Origin: JANQRZ01 sp965215165
GTDB taxonomy: Bacteria > Bacteroidota > Rhodothermia > Rhodothermales > JANQRZ01
Direction of reading: 5' to 3'
Assembly (NCBI GenBank): GCA_965215165.1
Contig: CBDCCX010000006.1
Coordinates: 2,108,001 to 2,172,000 of the forward strand
DNA: 64,000 nt
The notes below the pieces were generated by a model. That model saw only the letters and a list, made by a program, of their open reading frames with translations, did no database searches and was not told where the DNA came from. Of this stretch, positions 1 to 8,997 are shown in pieces. The position numbers were made by a program, and so were the translations under genes. Position 1 is the first letter of the stretch, and the number at the start of each line of letters is the position of its first letter.

Positions 1-1717
1 TCGCCTCCTCTGCCGAGTTCGCACGGGAAAAACCACGAGGCAATTGGGTTGAGAGGTCGCGTCGTGCCCGGCCGACGGATCGAGGGTTCGACGCGCGGAA
101 CGTGCCCCACAGCGTCACCTCGTCGAACAGGTCCAGGATGTGCTCGCGGACAAGGTCGTACCACTTGCCGCGCAACGCTTCGAGTGCTTCCTGTGCCTCT
201 TCGTACTCCGCGTCGGGCAGTTCGTTGAGGACCCCTTTCGCTTCTTCCAGCTTTGCGTAGAACTCCTGTTCGGTACCGCGCCAGAAGCGCGTTGGGACAT
301 CCGCGATCTGTGACCTTGCAGACTCTTGTTTCGTGGACGCCGACTCTTTGCTCGTCGGGTAGTCCCACTTCCCCTTGTCCTTCTTCCACGTACCGAACAA
401 CGCTTTTTTCAAAGCAGGCCGCAGCGCGTTTGCAGCCTCATCCGCCGCGCCGACGAGTTGATTGGCGAACTCCTCGAAGTTCGGCCGCATCGCGGGAGGA
501 ACCACGAAAAGCCGCATCTCGACCTCGTGGTAAGCCTGTGTCTTGTTGTTGTTGACGATGTGGTAGCCGAAGGACCAGAGCCGTGGGGTGAAGCCCAGGT
601 CTCCCTTCTCGGACCGCTCGCTTTCATCTTTCAGCCATCCCCGGTCCGCGAAACGTTTGTAGAACTGGCTCACGACGAGGGCGGGTTGCACGCCGTCTGC
701 CCCCTCCATCGTCGCCAGACTCGACCAGTCGCTGTACGACAGCGCGCTCTCGACCTTGGCCGGTCGTTTCCCCTTTTGGGGTGCCAGTGGGTGGAGCCAC
801 GCACTTTCGTTGTCATAGTCGATCCCCCGGACCTCGCGGTAGTAGCTCGCGTAAGTGCCGTCCGGTTCTCGGAGGAGCAGCTTGCGGCGGGGCATGGCCC
901 AATACATCTGCGCCGCGTGTACCGCGTGCGGAGTCGTGAGGGTGTCGCTCTGACTCGTAGCTGCCGGGTTCTCTCCGTCGGGCGGGGGCATCCACGGGAA
1001 TATCCACGGGGGCACAACGCTCTCCGACGTTCGCCCTCGACCGCCCAGGGCTTCGAAGTCCCGACGCGGCAGAACATTGAGCCAGACGGTGCTCCAGAGC
1101 GTCGGCCCGATCACAACGGTCGTCAAAGGCCCCATGCCTCGCAAGGAGACCTTGTACCCCGCGCCTCCTCCCGGTGCGTTGAGTTGCATCGTCAGGAGTG
1201 CCATTGCGACTTCGGACTGAGAGAACCTTTGGTCCGTTCTCCACACTTTGCTCTTGATCTTTTCGCTTCTCGCCTTGATGAAGTGATCGTTGTTGTCATC
1301 GAGAGTCTTTCCCGTCGGCGTCTCGAGGAGGAGGTGAGTAACCGGCTGTATATCTTCCGGCTTCATTTCCGGCGGATCCAAAGAGAACTCGTAATCCTGC
1401 ATGAAGCGCGGTCCGTCACCGTCGAGGTTGAAGGCGCGAGCGTAGGGATCGAAGTCTTTGTCGAGTTTGTCGGGCGCGGGCGGCTCGTTGAATAGCTTGC
1501 GCCAGTCTCGTTCAGTGCGCGGGGCGAAGGCGGTCTGGACGAGGCCGATCAGGAACTGGATGAGCGCGCCGTTGAAGTCGGGCCGCGAGGCAGCGAGGGC
1601 GACGGGCGGATTTTCCTTCTCGCTGATCTGACAGGGGCGAATGTCGGCGCGGCTCCCGTCCTTGCGGAGGACCGGTATCCAGGCTTCGCGGAGGAGATTG
1701 TAAGGCTCGCAGGGCAT
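1..1717 (-). CDS. cas8e: Cas8e (Cse1/CasA), type I-E Cascade large subunit, 3'-truncated by window edge
   Basis: Large subunit of type I-E Cascade, which recognises the PAM and recruits Cas3. I translated the minus strand from ATG 1717: the frame stays open for 572 codons to the window edge. The N-terminus shows the family signature, with NLLREAWIPVLRKDG near residue 7 and DFNGALIQFLIGLVQTAFAP near residue 47, followed by LFNEPPAPDKL. A later stretch, WSFGYHIVNNNKTQAYHEVE, also fits the family. The start lies 2 bp past the cas3 stop, so the two are co-transcribed. It is already longer than E. coli CasA (about 500 aa) without reaching a stop, so it has a C-terminal extension or insertion. The C-terminus is not visible. 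Confidence 0.9.
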   Translation of the reverse strand, partial: MPCEPYNLLREAWIPVLRKDGSRADIRPCQISEKENPPVALAASRPDFNGALIQFLIGLVQTAFAPRTERDWRKLFNEPPAPDKLDKDFDPYARAFNLDGDGPRFMQDYEFSLDPPEMKPEDIQPVTHLLLETPTGKTLDDNNDHFIKARSEKIKSKVWRTDQRFSQSEVAMALLTMQLNAPGGGAGYKVSLRGMGPLTTVVIGPTLWSTVWLNVLPRRDFEALGGRGRTSESVVPPWIFPWMPPPDGENPAATSQSDTLTTPHAVHAAQMYWAMPRRKLLLREPDGTYASYYREVRGIDYDNESAWLHPLAPQKGKRPAKVESALSYSDWSSLATMEGADGVQPALVVSQFYKRFADRGWLKDESERSEKGDLGFTPRLWSFGYHIVNNNKTQAYHEVEMRLFVVPPAMRPNFEEFANQLVGAADEAANALRPALKKALFGTWKKDKGKWDYPTSKESASTKQESARSQIADVPTRFWRGTEQEFYAKLEEAKGVLNELPDAEYEEAQEALEALRGKWYDLVREHILDLFDEVTLWGTFRASNPRSVGRARRDLSTQLPRGFSRANSAEEA

Positions 1718-1719
1718 CG

Positions 1720-4700
1720 TCACTTGGCGACCTCGGCGCGCAGGCCGGTGGAGGTGGAGTAGGTCACGGTAGCGGGCTTCGTATCGCCCCACCGGTTCGC
1801 TAGTGCGGGGCCGATCCAGTCGTCTCCCTGTCGTTTGAGCAACAGCAGCACGCTCCACTTGCACCCGTCGGGCATGGCGGCGCGGGCGTGCTCGACGGAC
1901 GCCGCCGACGGCCAGAATGCCTCTCGTGCTTCCTGTTCGGCGTCAGTAGCGGCTTGCTGTTTCTCGATCTCATCGGGTGCACTGTCCGCCTTTCCCCTCG
2001 CTTTCTCTGCCTCCTTCCGAGCGCTTTCCGACGCTTTGATCTCGGCTTTCCAATCGGACGCCTCGGCGACGAGGTGCTGACGCACGGTGAGTTCGCTGCC
2101 GTGCCACTCGTGGAGGAGGGTCCGACGTGCGTCCTTCCTCGCCTCGCCGCTTTCGGTCTCGAAGGTTGCCTGCGCCTGCCGGAACGCGCCGAGGTCGTTA
2201 CAGCGGAGCGGGACGATCTCGGCCTCGCCGCCGTGGCCTTCCCACCGGGCGAGGCGCACGGTGACGGTCGGCTCGCCGAGGCGGGTCGGGGTGTGCTTGT
2301 CGCTGTACCAGTGCGCGGCCCCGGCTTTGAGCCCGCCGTAGCCGCCGTCTACGTGGAGGGCGTTGTGGTGGGCTTCGGAGCGGGCGCGCTTCATCTCGTT
2401 GAGCGCCTCGTTGCACGCCTTTTCGAGAGCGGACGGGATGGCCCACGCCGACGGCTCAGCAGCTTCCGACTCCCAGCCCCGCTCGCTAGCGGCCTCCGCC
2501 CAGAGCGCGAGGTCTTTGCCCTCCGGCGTGTCGGGGGCGTAGACGGTTTCGAGGAGCGGGCGGGCGTCCTCGGGGATGTGGACGCGGCCGGTCTGCTTCA
2601 GCGCTTTTGCGGTGCGCCACAGAATGCCGGTGTGCGGATAGACGTACCGCGCCTTCGGGAAGATCTCTTTGAACCACGTCTCGTGCGGGTCGTCGGTGTA
2701 GGCCGGGGCGAAGACGCCGAGCGTCGGTGCGCGGAGGCCGTCGGGCCGCTCGTTTTCGTCCTTGCCTCGCCGGTGCCGGTGAAGGCGGCCAGCCCGCTGA
2801 ATGAGCAGGTCAATGGGCGCGAGATCGCTCACGAGGTAGTCGAAGTCGAGGTCGAGCGACTGCTCGACGACCTGGGTGGCGACGAGGATCTGCCCGCGCC
2901 GCTGCTCCGGCGTGCTGCCTGGGCCGAAGTGTTCGAGCACGAATGCCTCTTTCTCATTCAGCCGGTCGCTCAGGGCGAAGCGGGCATGGAAGAGCGTGAC
3001 CCTGTCGTTGTCCTCTCCCCCGAGCAACTTGAAGCCGTCCACGGCATCGTCCACCGTGTTCCGAATCCAGCACGCGCACCCTCCGGCTCGCGCCACGGCG
3101 AGGAGCCGGTCGCGCACCGTGTCGAAAGCTGCCTCTACCGTCGGCGGCACCTCGTTGGCGAGGCGCTTCTTCAGCTTACTCTTTAGCTCGCTGGCTTTGC
3201 CCGCCTCCGGCAGCGCTACGAACTCCGGCTCGATGAACTCGACGGTGACGTGGTGCTTGGAGCGTTCGTCCGGCGGGAGTGAGCGCTCGTCGCTTTCATC
3301 GAGGTGTGTGCGGGTGCAGTGCGTGACGAGGGGGAACGTGCCGCGTTCCTCTAGCTCGACGCGCAGCGCGTTCTCTCGTGCCTCTTCGGCTGCGTCGTCG
3401 GCAGACACCTCGGGCCACAGCCCAGCACGGAACGCTTGGCAGAGATGTTGCCGTTGCCGCTGCGTGAGTGTGGCCGAGAGGAGGATCGCGCTGCCGCCCA
3501 TCGTCGCCTGGAACCGGAGCAGGCGGGCGAGCAGCTCGGAGACGTACTCGTCGTAGGCGTGGACCTCGTCCACGATCAGCACGTTGCGGGCCAGGCCGAG
3601 CAGACGGAGCGACTGGTGCTTCGCCGGGAGCGCCCCGATCAGTGCCTGGTCGATCGTGCCGACACCGACATGGGCGAGGAGCGCCTTCTTCCGGTTGTCG
3701 GCGAGCCACGCTGCGCACTGCGCCTCGCCGGTCTGATCCTTTTCAGTCTCGCCGTTGCTCTTGCTTCCGTCGTAAGCCTCTTCGCCGTCCGCACTCGCAT
3801 TCACGATGTCGAGGAACGACGGGTGCGTGTCGCGGCGGCTGTGGGCGAGGACGAAGGAAGGGCCTCCGTTGTCGCCGTCGTAGAGGCGCTCTACGGTTTT
3901 CGTGAGGCGGTCGTGCATCGCGTTCGCCGTCGCCATCGTCGGGAGGCCGAGGTAGAGACCGTTGCCGTAGCCCGCTTGCATGAGGCGGTGGGCGAGGAGC
4001 ACGGCGGCTTCGGTCTTGCCGGAGCCGGTGGCGTCTTCGAGGATGAACAGGTGCGGCCCGCCGTCGAGCGGGAGCTTCTCCTCATCGCACACGAACTGCT
4101 GGAGCAGCGTCGGCTTGGCTTTGCCGGGAAGCTTGGGAAAGAGGTGAGTGAGGCCAGACGTGCCGGACGAGACGACCGGGAGGATGCCCACCTCCTGCAC
4201 GGCAGCGCGCGCCTGGTTCTGCGCGTCTTGCCAGTAGGCACGGAGATCGCGCGGCTCTTCCTCGAACTTGAAGTAGTGCTCCTCGGGCTTGTCCCCCGCG
4301 TTCGACCCGATCCAGTCGGCGAGCACGGCGACGCCCGCGAGCAGCCACGACGCCCGCTCGGCCTGCGGCACACGCTCGTCGTAGTTCCACGACACGAAGG
4401 GCCGCTCGAAATCAAACAGTTCGCGCGTCGCCCGGACGAAGGCGAGCGCGTCCTCTCTATTTTTTTTGACGAAGTGCTGCCGGTCCCGATGGTGGACCTC
4501 GCTGGGCGGCCGTCCGTGGTGCCCTTCGATGGCCTGCGCGATGGGATCGAAGTAGTCCCACAAGTCAACAGGCGGTGCTTCGATGCCGAACCAGTCCTCC
4601 TCCGAGAGTGCGGGATGCACCTTGTCGCGCCAGACGAGGTAGCCGAGCGTCGAGTGGTGGACGGGGTAGTGCCCTTCTTTCGGAAGCTCGATGCCGAGTG

Positions 4701-5148
4701 GGTCTGCGAACCGTTCTGCCAGTAGCCGAGTAAGGTTCTGGAACTCGCGCGAGAACTTCCCGAGGTCGTGCCACATCAGGAAGAGCGCCACAAAGTCGGC
4801 CACGATCTCTTCGCGCACCCCGAGTCTGGCCGCGAGGCGTTTGCAGAGCAGCGGGTCGCTTTCGATGATGGCCTTCCCGCAGGCCGCCACGTCGAGGTTG
4901 TGGTAGGCGAGAAGGTGGTAGCGGAGGGGATAGCCTTCCTCATCCGTGTCGCTCTTCCACAGCAGCGCGCCGTCACAGTCGTGGAGTTCATAGTCCCGTT
5001 TGTGATTGGTCTTTCCCCAATAGTGGCCGAGCCACGACGGATACGGCTCGGTGGGTGCGGCTCGGTCGGAAGACATAAGGGGGGCCGGCTGGAAATAGTT
5101 TCGATGGGTCCCGAGAATATGCGCCCGTCCACTCTGATGCCAGGACAT
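1720..5148 (-). CDS. cas3: CRISPR-associated helicase-nuclease Cas3 (type I-E)
   Basis: Effector nuclease-helicase that degrades DNA opened by Cascade. The N-terminal HD nuclease has HNLDVA near residue 83 and MWHDLGKFSREFQ near 126. The SF2 helicase follows, with Walker A ATGSGKTEA (about 373), DEVH box VDEVHAYDEYV (about 527), motif III LLSATLT, and a C-terminal half with VATQVVEQSLDLD and QRAGRLHRH. Length (1142 aa) is somewhat above typical I-E Cas3. The start is uncertain: ATG 5148 gives a 26-bp gap after the HEPN gene, but ATG 5076 (MSSDRAAP) better matches family N-termini. Neither has a Shine-Dalgarno. It is directly followed by cas8e. All catalytic motifs seen look intact. Confidence 0.95.
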   Translation of the reverse strand: MSWHQSGRAHILGTHRNYFQPAPLMSSDRAAPTEPYPSWLGHYWGKTNHKRDYELHDCDGALLWKSDTDEEGYPLRYHLLAYHNLDVAACGKAIIESDPLLCKRLAARLGVREEIVADFVALFLMWHDLGKFSREFQNLTRLLAERFADPLGIELPKEGHYPVHHSTLGYLVWRDKVHPALSEEDWFGIEAPPVDLWDYFDPIAQAIEGHHGRPPSEVHHRDRQHFVKKNREDALAFVRATRELFDFERPFVSWNYDERVPQAERASWLLAGVAVLADWIGSNAGDKPEEHYFKFEEEPRDLRAYWQDAQNQARAAVQEVGILPVVSSGTSGLTHLFPKLPGKAKPTLLQQFVCDEEKLPLDGGPHLFILEDATGSGKTEAAVLLAHRLMQAGYGNGLYLGLPTMATANAMHDRLTKTVERLYDGDNGGPSFVLAHSRRDTHPSFLDIVNASADGEEAYDGSKSNGETEKDQTGEAQCAAWLADNRKKALLAHVGVGTIDQALIGALPAKHQSLRLLGLARNVLIVDEVHAYDEYVSELLARLLRFQATMGGSAILLSATLTQRQRQHLCQAFRAGLWPEVSADDAAEEARENALRVELEERGTFPLVTHCTRTHLDESDERSLPPDERSKHHVTVEFIEPEFVALPEAGKASELKSKLKKRLANEVPPTVEAAFDTVRDRLLAVARAGGCACWIRNTVDDAVDGFKLLGGEDNDRVTLFHARFALSDRLNEKEAFVLEHFGPGSTPEQRRGQILVATQVVEQSLDLDFDYLVSDLAPIDLLIQRAGRLHRHRRGKDENERPDGLRAPTLGVFAPAYTDDPHETWFKEIFPKARYVYPHTGILWRTAKALKQTGRVHIPEDARPLLETVYAPDTPEGKDLALWAEAASERGWESEAAEPSAWAIPSALEKACNEALNEMKRARSEAHHNALHVDGGYGGLKAGAAHWYSDKHTPTRLGEPTVTVRLARWEGHGGEAEIVPLRCNDLGAFRQAQATFETESGEARKDARRTLLHEWHGSELTVRQHLVAEASDWKAEIKASESARKEAEKARGKADSAPDEIEKQQAATDAEQEAREAFWPSAASVEHARAAMPDGCKWSVLLLLKRQGDDWIGPALANRWGDTKPATVTYSTSTGLRAEVAK

Positions 5149-5174
5149 TCCGCGTCCAGTTTTACCGAAGAGGC

Positions 5175-5558
5175 CTATCTCGATCCTTCCACCACCTCCC
5201 GCACTGCTGCGACGAAGCGCTCGGCGTCAACGAGAAGGTCCGCAGCGGCGCGCGTGTCGGTGACAGCGAAGACGTTGTAGTCAAGGCGCTGTCGGGCTGC
5301 GAAGGCGTCGGCCAGGATGCTGCCTAGCTCTAGCGCGAGCAGCCCGTTGGCGATGAAGTGCAACCGGAAGCGGGTGTGGGTGCCAGTGTGCGTTCTGGGC
5401 TCCTCACCGACGCCGAGAAGGGCGGCTTGAGCGAGGTAGAAGCACGCGTAGTAAGCTCGGTTCGTGGCTCCGTCTACGTCCTCATGATCGAGCAGGCGAC
5501 GAGCAGACGTGAGCGCCCGGTCTGCTTTCTCGATGAGGGCTTCCTGGCGAGGCGTCAT
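5175..5558 (-). CDS. HEPN-domain protein, toxin partner of MNT-HEPN module (intact copy)
   Basis: A 127-aa all-helical HEPN protein of the type that pairs with minimal nucleotidyltransferases in toxin-antitoxin modules. Visible family features are ATNRAYYACFYLAQAALL near residue 32 and THTRFRLHFIANG near 58, then RQRLDYNV and a C-terminal helix LLVDAERFVAAV. Its ATG overlaps the stop of the upstream nucleotidyltransferase gene by 4 bp (ATGA), indicating translational coupling. HEPN partners are usually RNases restrained or modified by the MNT partner; that role is inferred here. It sits between the CRISPR adaptation genes and cas3, so it may be co-expressed with them. Confidence 0.85.
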   Translation of the reverse strand: MTPRQEALIEKADRALTSARRLLDHEDVDGATNRAYYACFYLAQAALLGVGEEPRTHTGTHTRFRLHFIANGLLALELGSILADAFAARQRLDYNVFAVTDTRAAADLLVDAERFVAAVREVVEGSR

Positions 5559-5899
5559 AGCGCCGTGGCGTCGGCGGCCACGTTCCGCATGAACAGATTC
5601 CCCTCGTCCGCGACCTCGTCCGCGCTGTATGGCTGAAGCGATAGCGCGATACGATGCCTGATCTCGATTTCCAAACGCATCGTCCCCATCCGCCGAATCT
5701 CGGTATACGACTCGTAATCCCCACGGAGCACGACGAGCAGGTCCACGTCGGAGTCCGGGCGGGCGTCGCCGCGGGCGTGGGAGCCGTAGAGCACGAGCCG
5801 GTCGAGGCGCTCGCCGTAGAGCGCTTCGAGCCGCGCCTTGGCTTCGGCGAGGGCGGCGCGCACGTGCGGCGGCATCGAGGCGGGGAGCGCAGTCGTCAT
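5555..5899 (-). CDS. Minimal nucleotidyltransferase (MNT) antitoxin, copy 1
   Basis: A 114-aa MNT-family nucleotidyltransferase. The signature GSHARGDARPDSDVDLLV (about residues 39-56) has the GS motif and the two metal-binding Asp of the DxD pair. In characterised MntA-HepT systems the MNT protein adds AMP to the HEPN toxin and neutralises it; that activity is inferred here. The first 35 residues are almost identical to those of the copy at 6245-6589, showing a tandem duplication. The downstream HEPN start overlaps its stop (ATGA), and its own ATG overlaps the stop of the relict HEPN frame upstream in the same way. Confidence 0.85.
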   Translation of the reverse strand: MTTALPASMPPHVRAALAEAKARLEALYGERLDRLVLYGSHARGDARPDSDVDLLVVLRGDYESYTEIRRMGTMRLEIEIRHRIALSLQPYSADEVADEGNLFMRNVAADATAL

Positions 5900-6248
5900 A
5901 GCGGCGGGGCGGGCGGCCTCTCTTCTTCGACCAGCCTACGGACGGCGTCGACGAAGTGCTCCACGTCGACCAGAATCTCCGCGGCCACATCGGGGTCTAG
6001 CTCGGCGAAGCGGCGGCTGTGGCTTCGAGGAGGTTCGGTTTTACGAAGTGGAAATAGAAGCGGTGGAGCGTGCCGCTGTGGGTTTTCGGGGCCTCGTCCC
6101 GGCTGAGGAGGGCTGCCGAGGCGGCGTAGTAGGCTCCGTAGTAGACCCGGTTGACGGCCGAGAGGGGGTCGCCAGCGTCCAGCAGGAGGTGAGCGGCTCG
6201 GAGGACGCGCTCAGCCCGAGCGAAGAGGGCCGCCTGTTCCGCCGTCAC
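5896..6248 (-). pseudogene. Broken HEPN gene (second MNT-HEPN unit), internal deletion and frameshift
   Basis: The first 76 or so codons encode a HEPN protein like its neighbour (VNRVYYGAYYAASAALL, then THSGTLHRFYFHFVKPNLLEA), but the frame stops early at 5997 after 83 aa. The missing C-terminal helix reappears at once in another frame: FAELDPDVAAEILVDVEHFV, ending in a TGA that overlaps the next MNT start as ATGA (5896-5899). The region equivalent to LGSILADAFAARQRLDY in the intact copy is absent. This indicates a deletion of about 20 codons with a frameshift in a once intact gene. A short 83-aa product could still be made. Confidence 0.8.
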
Positions 6249-6589
6249 AGCGCGACGCCCTCAGCGCGGACGGTGTTGGTGAACGAGCGCGTGCCGTCGT
6301 CGTAGCCTCGCCGGGCGAGGGGGTGGACTGAGAGGAGCGCGCCATGACGGCCGAGCACCTCCAACGAGAACAGCGCCAGGCGTCTGATCTCGGCCAGGGC
6401 GTTGACCTCGCCGTGGAGCACGACGAGGAGGTCTACGTCGGAGTCCGCGTGGGCGTCGCCGCGGGCGTGGGAGCCGTAGAGCACGAGGCGGTCGAGGCGC
6501 TCGCCGTACATCGCTTCGAGCCGCGCCTTCGCCTCGGCGAGGGCGGCGCGCACGTGCGGCGGCATCGAGGCGGGAAGAGACGCAGGCAT
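6245..6589 (-). CDS. Minimal nucleotidyltransferase (MNT) antitoxin, copy 2
   Basis: A 114-aa MNT protein with the same GSHARGDAHADSDVDLLV catalytic signature as the copy at 5555-5899. The two share nearly all of the first 55 residues and diverge strongly afterwards (EVNALAEIRRLALFSLEV against DYESYTEIRRMGTMRLEI). Duplication was therefore followed by divergence in the half expected to contact the partner. Its stop overlaps the start of the broken HEPN gene (ATGA), and its ATG lies 9 bp downstream of the WYL gene stop, so the whole set looks like one operon. With its HEPN partner broken, the protein may be unpaired or may act on the remaining HEPN (inference). Confidence 0.85.
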   Translation of the reverse strand: MPASLPASMPPHVRAALAEAKARLEAMYGERLDRLVLYGSHARGDAHADSDVDLLVVLHGEVNALAEIRRLALFSLEVLGRHGALLSVHPLARRGYDDGTRSFTNTVRAEGVAL

Positions 6590-6598
6590 GACGGCAAC

Positions 6599-7612
6599 TT
6601 ACGGCAGGTCGCGGTAGGCCCGGACGGTCTCGGCGGCGTCGGCGGCGAGGCGGTCGGCGAGCTCGGGCGGGGCGAGGGCGACGACGGACGGTCCCCAGCT
6701 CGCGACGAAGGCGCGCACCGGGTCGAGCGTCCGCACCTGGAACGTGACCAGGAGCGCGCCGTCGGCGCTGCGCTCGGCGGTCTGCGAGGGGTGGTACCGC
6801 TTGCTCTCGAAGTAGACCGCGCGCTCGGGCGCGACGCGCAGGCGGACGCTGTAGCGCTCCTGCCCGGCGAGGGCCCCGAAGCGGCCGGCGAAGTGGGTGT
6901 GCGGGTCGAACCCGGCGGGCCGGTCGAAGCGCCGCTCGGGGAAGGCCTTGGCGTTCGAGACGCGGGCGAGGTTGAAGTCGCGGACGGCCTGGCGCTGGTG
7001 GCAGAAGGCGGCGAGCAGCCAGACGCCGCCGAGCGGGGCGAGCGCGAGCGGATCGAGCAGGCGCTTGAAGCTGCGCTCGCCGGCCCCGTTGAGGTAGTCC
7101 ACGCGGAGGCCGTGGCCCCGGTCGATGGCCGTCGTCACGGCTTGCCAGACGCCGGCCTCGACGGGGGCCGCGGCGAGCGCTCCGAAGTGCCACGCCTCGG
7201 CCTGGGCGTCCTCGTCGAACAGGAAGATGTCCTCGTGGCTGTAGGCGTTGAGCAGCATGGCGAAGGCGCGGCGGAGCGGCGCGTGGAGTGCCGTCCCGGA
7301 GAGCGCACCCTCGGCGGCCTGGGCGGCCACGGTGAGCGCGTAGAGCGCCTCCTCGTCCAGCTCGTCCAGCACGAGGCTCCGGCGCTGGTGCTCGGTGGGG
7401 AGGTAGAACCGCTTGGCCCGCCGGTTGGCCGGGTCCTTCTCGTCGGCAACTGGAATGCCGGCCTCCCGCAGCGCATCGACCAGCCGGCGGGCGTGGCGCG
7501 CGCAGCAGCCGAGCCGCTCGCCGATCTCTTTCTTGGTGAGGCGGTGGTCTCGGTCGAAGAGAGTGCGGAGGCGGCGGGCCTTCGGCGGGAGTGAGTCGGA
7601 AGCAGCGTCCAT
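6599..7612 (-). CDS. WYL-domain transcriptional regulator, CRISPR-associated
   Basis: A 337-aa regulator with an N-terminal winged helix-turn-helix (about residues 12-60, LTKKEIGERLGCCARHARRL) and a WYL domain in the middle (about 150-230). The eponymous motif reads GGVWLLAAFCHQ, followed by DFNLARVSNAKAFPERRF. A WCX-like C-terminal domain (YSVRLRVAPERAVYFES) follows. WYL proteins sense ligands, probably nucleotides or nucleic acid, and several control CRISPR-Cas or defence genes. I chose ATG 7612 (MDAASDSLPP); extending upstream gives only Arg/Pro-rich noncoding-like sequence. It lies between cas2 and the MNT-HEPN genes, transcribed with them, and is the best candidate for regulating this locus. 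Confidence 0.85.
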   Translation of the reverse strand: MDAASDSLPPKARRLRTLFDRDHRLTKKEIGERLGCCARHARRLVDALREAGIPVADEKDPANRRAKRFYLPTEHQRRSLVLDELDEEALYALTVAAQAAEGALSGTALHAPLRRAFAMLLNAYSHEDIFLFDEDAQAEAWHFGALAAAPVEAGVWQAVTTAIDRGHGLRVDYLNGAGERSFKRLLDPLALAPLGGVWLLAAFCHQRQAVRDFNLARVSNAKAFPERRFDRPAGFDPHTHFAGRFGALAGQERYSVRLRVAPERAVYFESKRYHPSQTAERSADGALLVTFQVRTLDPVRAFVASWGPSVVALAPPELADRLAADAAETVRAYRDLP

Positions 7613-7668
7613 TGCGGGAGGGAGAGAGCGGGACCTAACCTTACGGCCTAGACCGTTGGCGGCGCAAC

Positions 7669-7962
7669 TCAGGCGTTCGGCTTCGGCGGCCGGCGCACGA
7701 GCCAGAGGCCGTCGATCTCCTCGACGTAGCGGCCCTTCGGGTTGACGGCGCGCACGTCGAACCCCTGCGCGGTGTTGGTCCGCCAGATCAGCAGGGCCGA
7801 GGCGCGCTGCCCGGCCGCCTCGTCGGCGACGCGCGCCCAGAGCTGCTCGCGGACGAGGCGGCTGAGGCGGCCGACGAAGACGCCGGCCGAGACTTCCATC
7901 ATCCACCGGCCGAGCTCGCCGCGCAGGCCCGGCGCGGTCCGTTCCAAGATCAGTACCGTCAT
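7669..7962 (-). CDS. cas2: CRISPR-associated protein Cas2, type I-E
   Basis: A 97-aa Cas2 of the E. coli (Cas2e) subfamily, the structural partner of Cas1 in spacer integration. The N-terminus MTVLILERTAPGLRGELGRW and the stretch EVSAGVFVGRLSRLVREQLW are diagnostic, and the C-terminal part NTAQGFDVRAVNPKGRYVEE matches the subfamily. The start is 6 bp past the cas1 stop, so the two are coupled. In this locus cas1 precedes cas2 in transcription and cas1 is the gene next to the leader. Confidence 0.95.
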   Translation of the reverse strand: MTVLILERTAPGLRGELGRWMMEVSAGVFVGRLSRLVREQLWARVADEAAGQRASALLIWRTNTAQGFDVRAVNPKGRYVEEIDGLWLVRRPPKPNA

Positions 7963-7968
7963 CGGACT

Positions 7969-8997
7969 CTAGTCGTCGAGGGTGGGGCCGTCCGGGGTGA
8001 AATCAGGGAAGGCGTCGGGGGCGGGCGGCGGGCGCTCGCCGTAGGCCCCGTCGCCGAGCGAGAGGGTGGTCTCGGGCGGCGGATCCCACCAGGCGGTTGG
8101 GTGGGCAAAGTCGTCGTCGGGGTCGAAGCGCTCGGGGAGCGGGGCGCTCGGGTCGAGGTCGAGCACGGCGCGGATGTCGGGGAGGAGGCGCTCGAGCAGG
8201 CGGAGGTTGCGAAAGGCCTGGCGGCACCGCATCCGGACGGTGTGCTCGAGGCGGAACGGCTCGCCGGCCGCCTCGGCGTCCTGGGCCTCGGCCACGGTGG
8301 CGAAGGCGACCGGCACGGTGAGCTCGGTCTTGTAGAGGTCGGCGATGTCGTAGACGAAGGCGAGCTGCTTGCCCTGGTGGATGAACCCGAGGCCGGGGGC
8401 GTAGCCTGCCGAGACGATGGCGGCGTGGCAGACGCCGTTGAGGCAGGCGTTGGCCGCGCTGAGCGCCCGGTTGAGCGGGTCGGCAGCGCCCCAGTCGCCC
8501 CGGTCGTAGGCCCGCCCGGTCCAGTCGAGCCCGTAGGACGACGCCACGCGGCGGTACATGGCGCGGACGCGGGCCCCTTCGTGCCCCCGGACCTGCTCGA
8601 TGGAGAGGTTCGGGGGAAGCGTTTCGTAGAACCGGAGGCGGTACATCCGCTCGACGACGCGGAGGCGCTTGTCGGGGTCGCTCGCGGCCTCGGCTTGCTT
8701 CTGAAGCGCGTAGGCCTTGCGGGTCTCGCCGTGCCCGTGCGCGTAGAACCGGACGCCCTCCTGGCCCACCCACAGCAGCGAGCAGCCAGACTTTGCCGTG
8801 GTCACGACGGCGCGGTGGGTGACGGAGGTGCCAGGGCCGAGCAGGAGGGCGCAGAGCGAGGCGACGGGCACGGCGATCCGGCCGAGCTTGTTCTCGAACT
8901 CGACCCCGTTCTGCGTCTGGGTGAGGCGGCCTCGTTCGAGGTAGAGGGTCGGAAGGCTATCGCGGAGCTTGGGGAGCGCACGTAGGTTCTCAGGCAT
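7969..8997 (-). CDS. cas1: CRISPR-associated endonuclease/integrase Cas1, type I-E
   Basis: Integrase of the adaptation complex. Residues corresponding to the metal ligands of E. coli Cas1 are present: E140 in RGHEGARVRAMYR, H207 in GFIHQGKQL, and D217 and D220 in YDIADLYK. LGPGTSVTHRAVVTTAKSG near residue 54 is another family signature. The 342-aa length is slightly above E. coli Cas1 because of a Pro-rich tail. It is the first gene of the minus-strand operon and starts right beside the leader of the divergently read array, so its promoter and the leader share about 150 bp. Confidence 0.96.
   Translation of the reverse strand: MPENLRALPKLRDSLPTLYLERGRLTQTQNGVEFENKLGRIAVPVASLCALLLGPGTSVTHRAVVTTAKSGCSLLWVGQEGVRFYAHGHGETRKAYALQKQAEAASDPDKRLRVVERMYRLRFYETLPPNLSIEQVRGHEGARVRAMYRRVASSYGLDWTGRAYDRGDWGAADPLNRALSAANACLNGVCHAAIVSAGYAPGLGFIHQGKQLAFVYDIADLYKTELTVPVAFATVAEAQDAEAAGEPFRLEHTVRMRCRQAFRNLRLLERLLPDIRAVLDLDPSAPLPERFDPDDDFAHPTAWWDPPPETTLSLGDGAYGERPPPAPDAFPDFTPDGPTLDD

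Noticed and set aside
326..1495. A 389-codon plus-strand frame opposite cas8e
   Set aside because: The minus strand encodes clear Cas8e sequence over the full stretch; the plus frame is Arg/Val-rich and without recognisable features.
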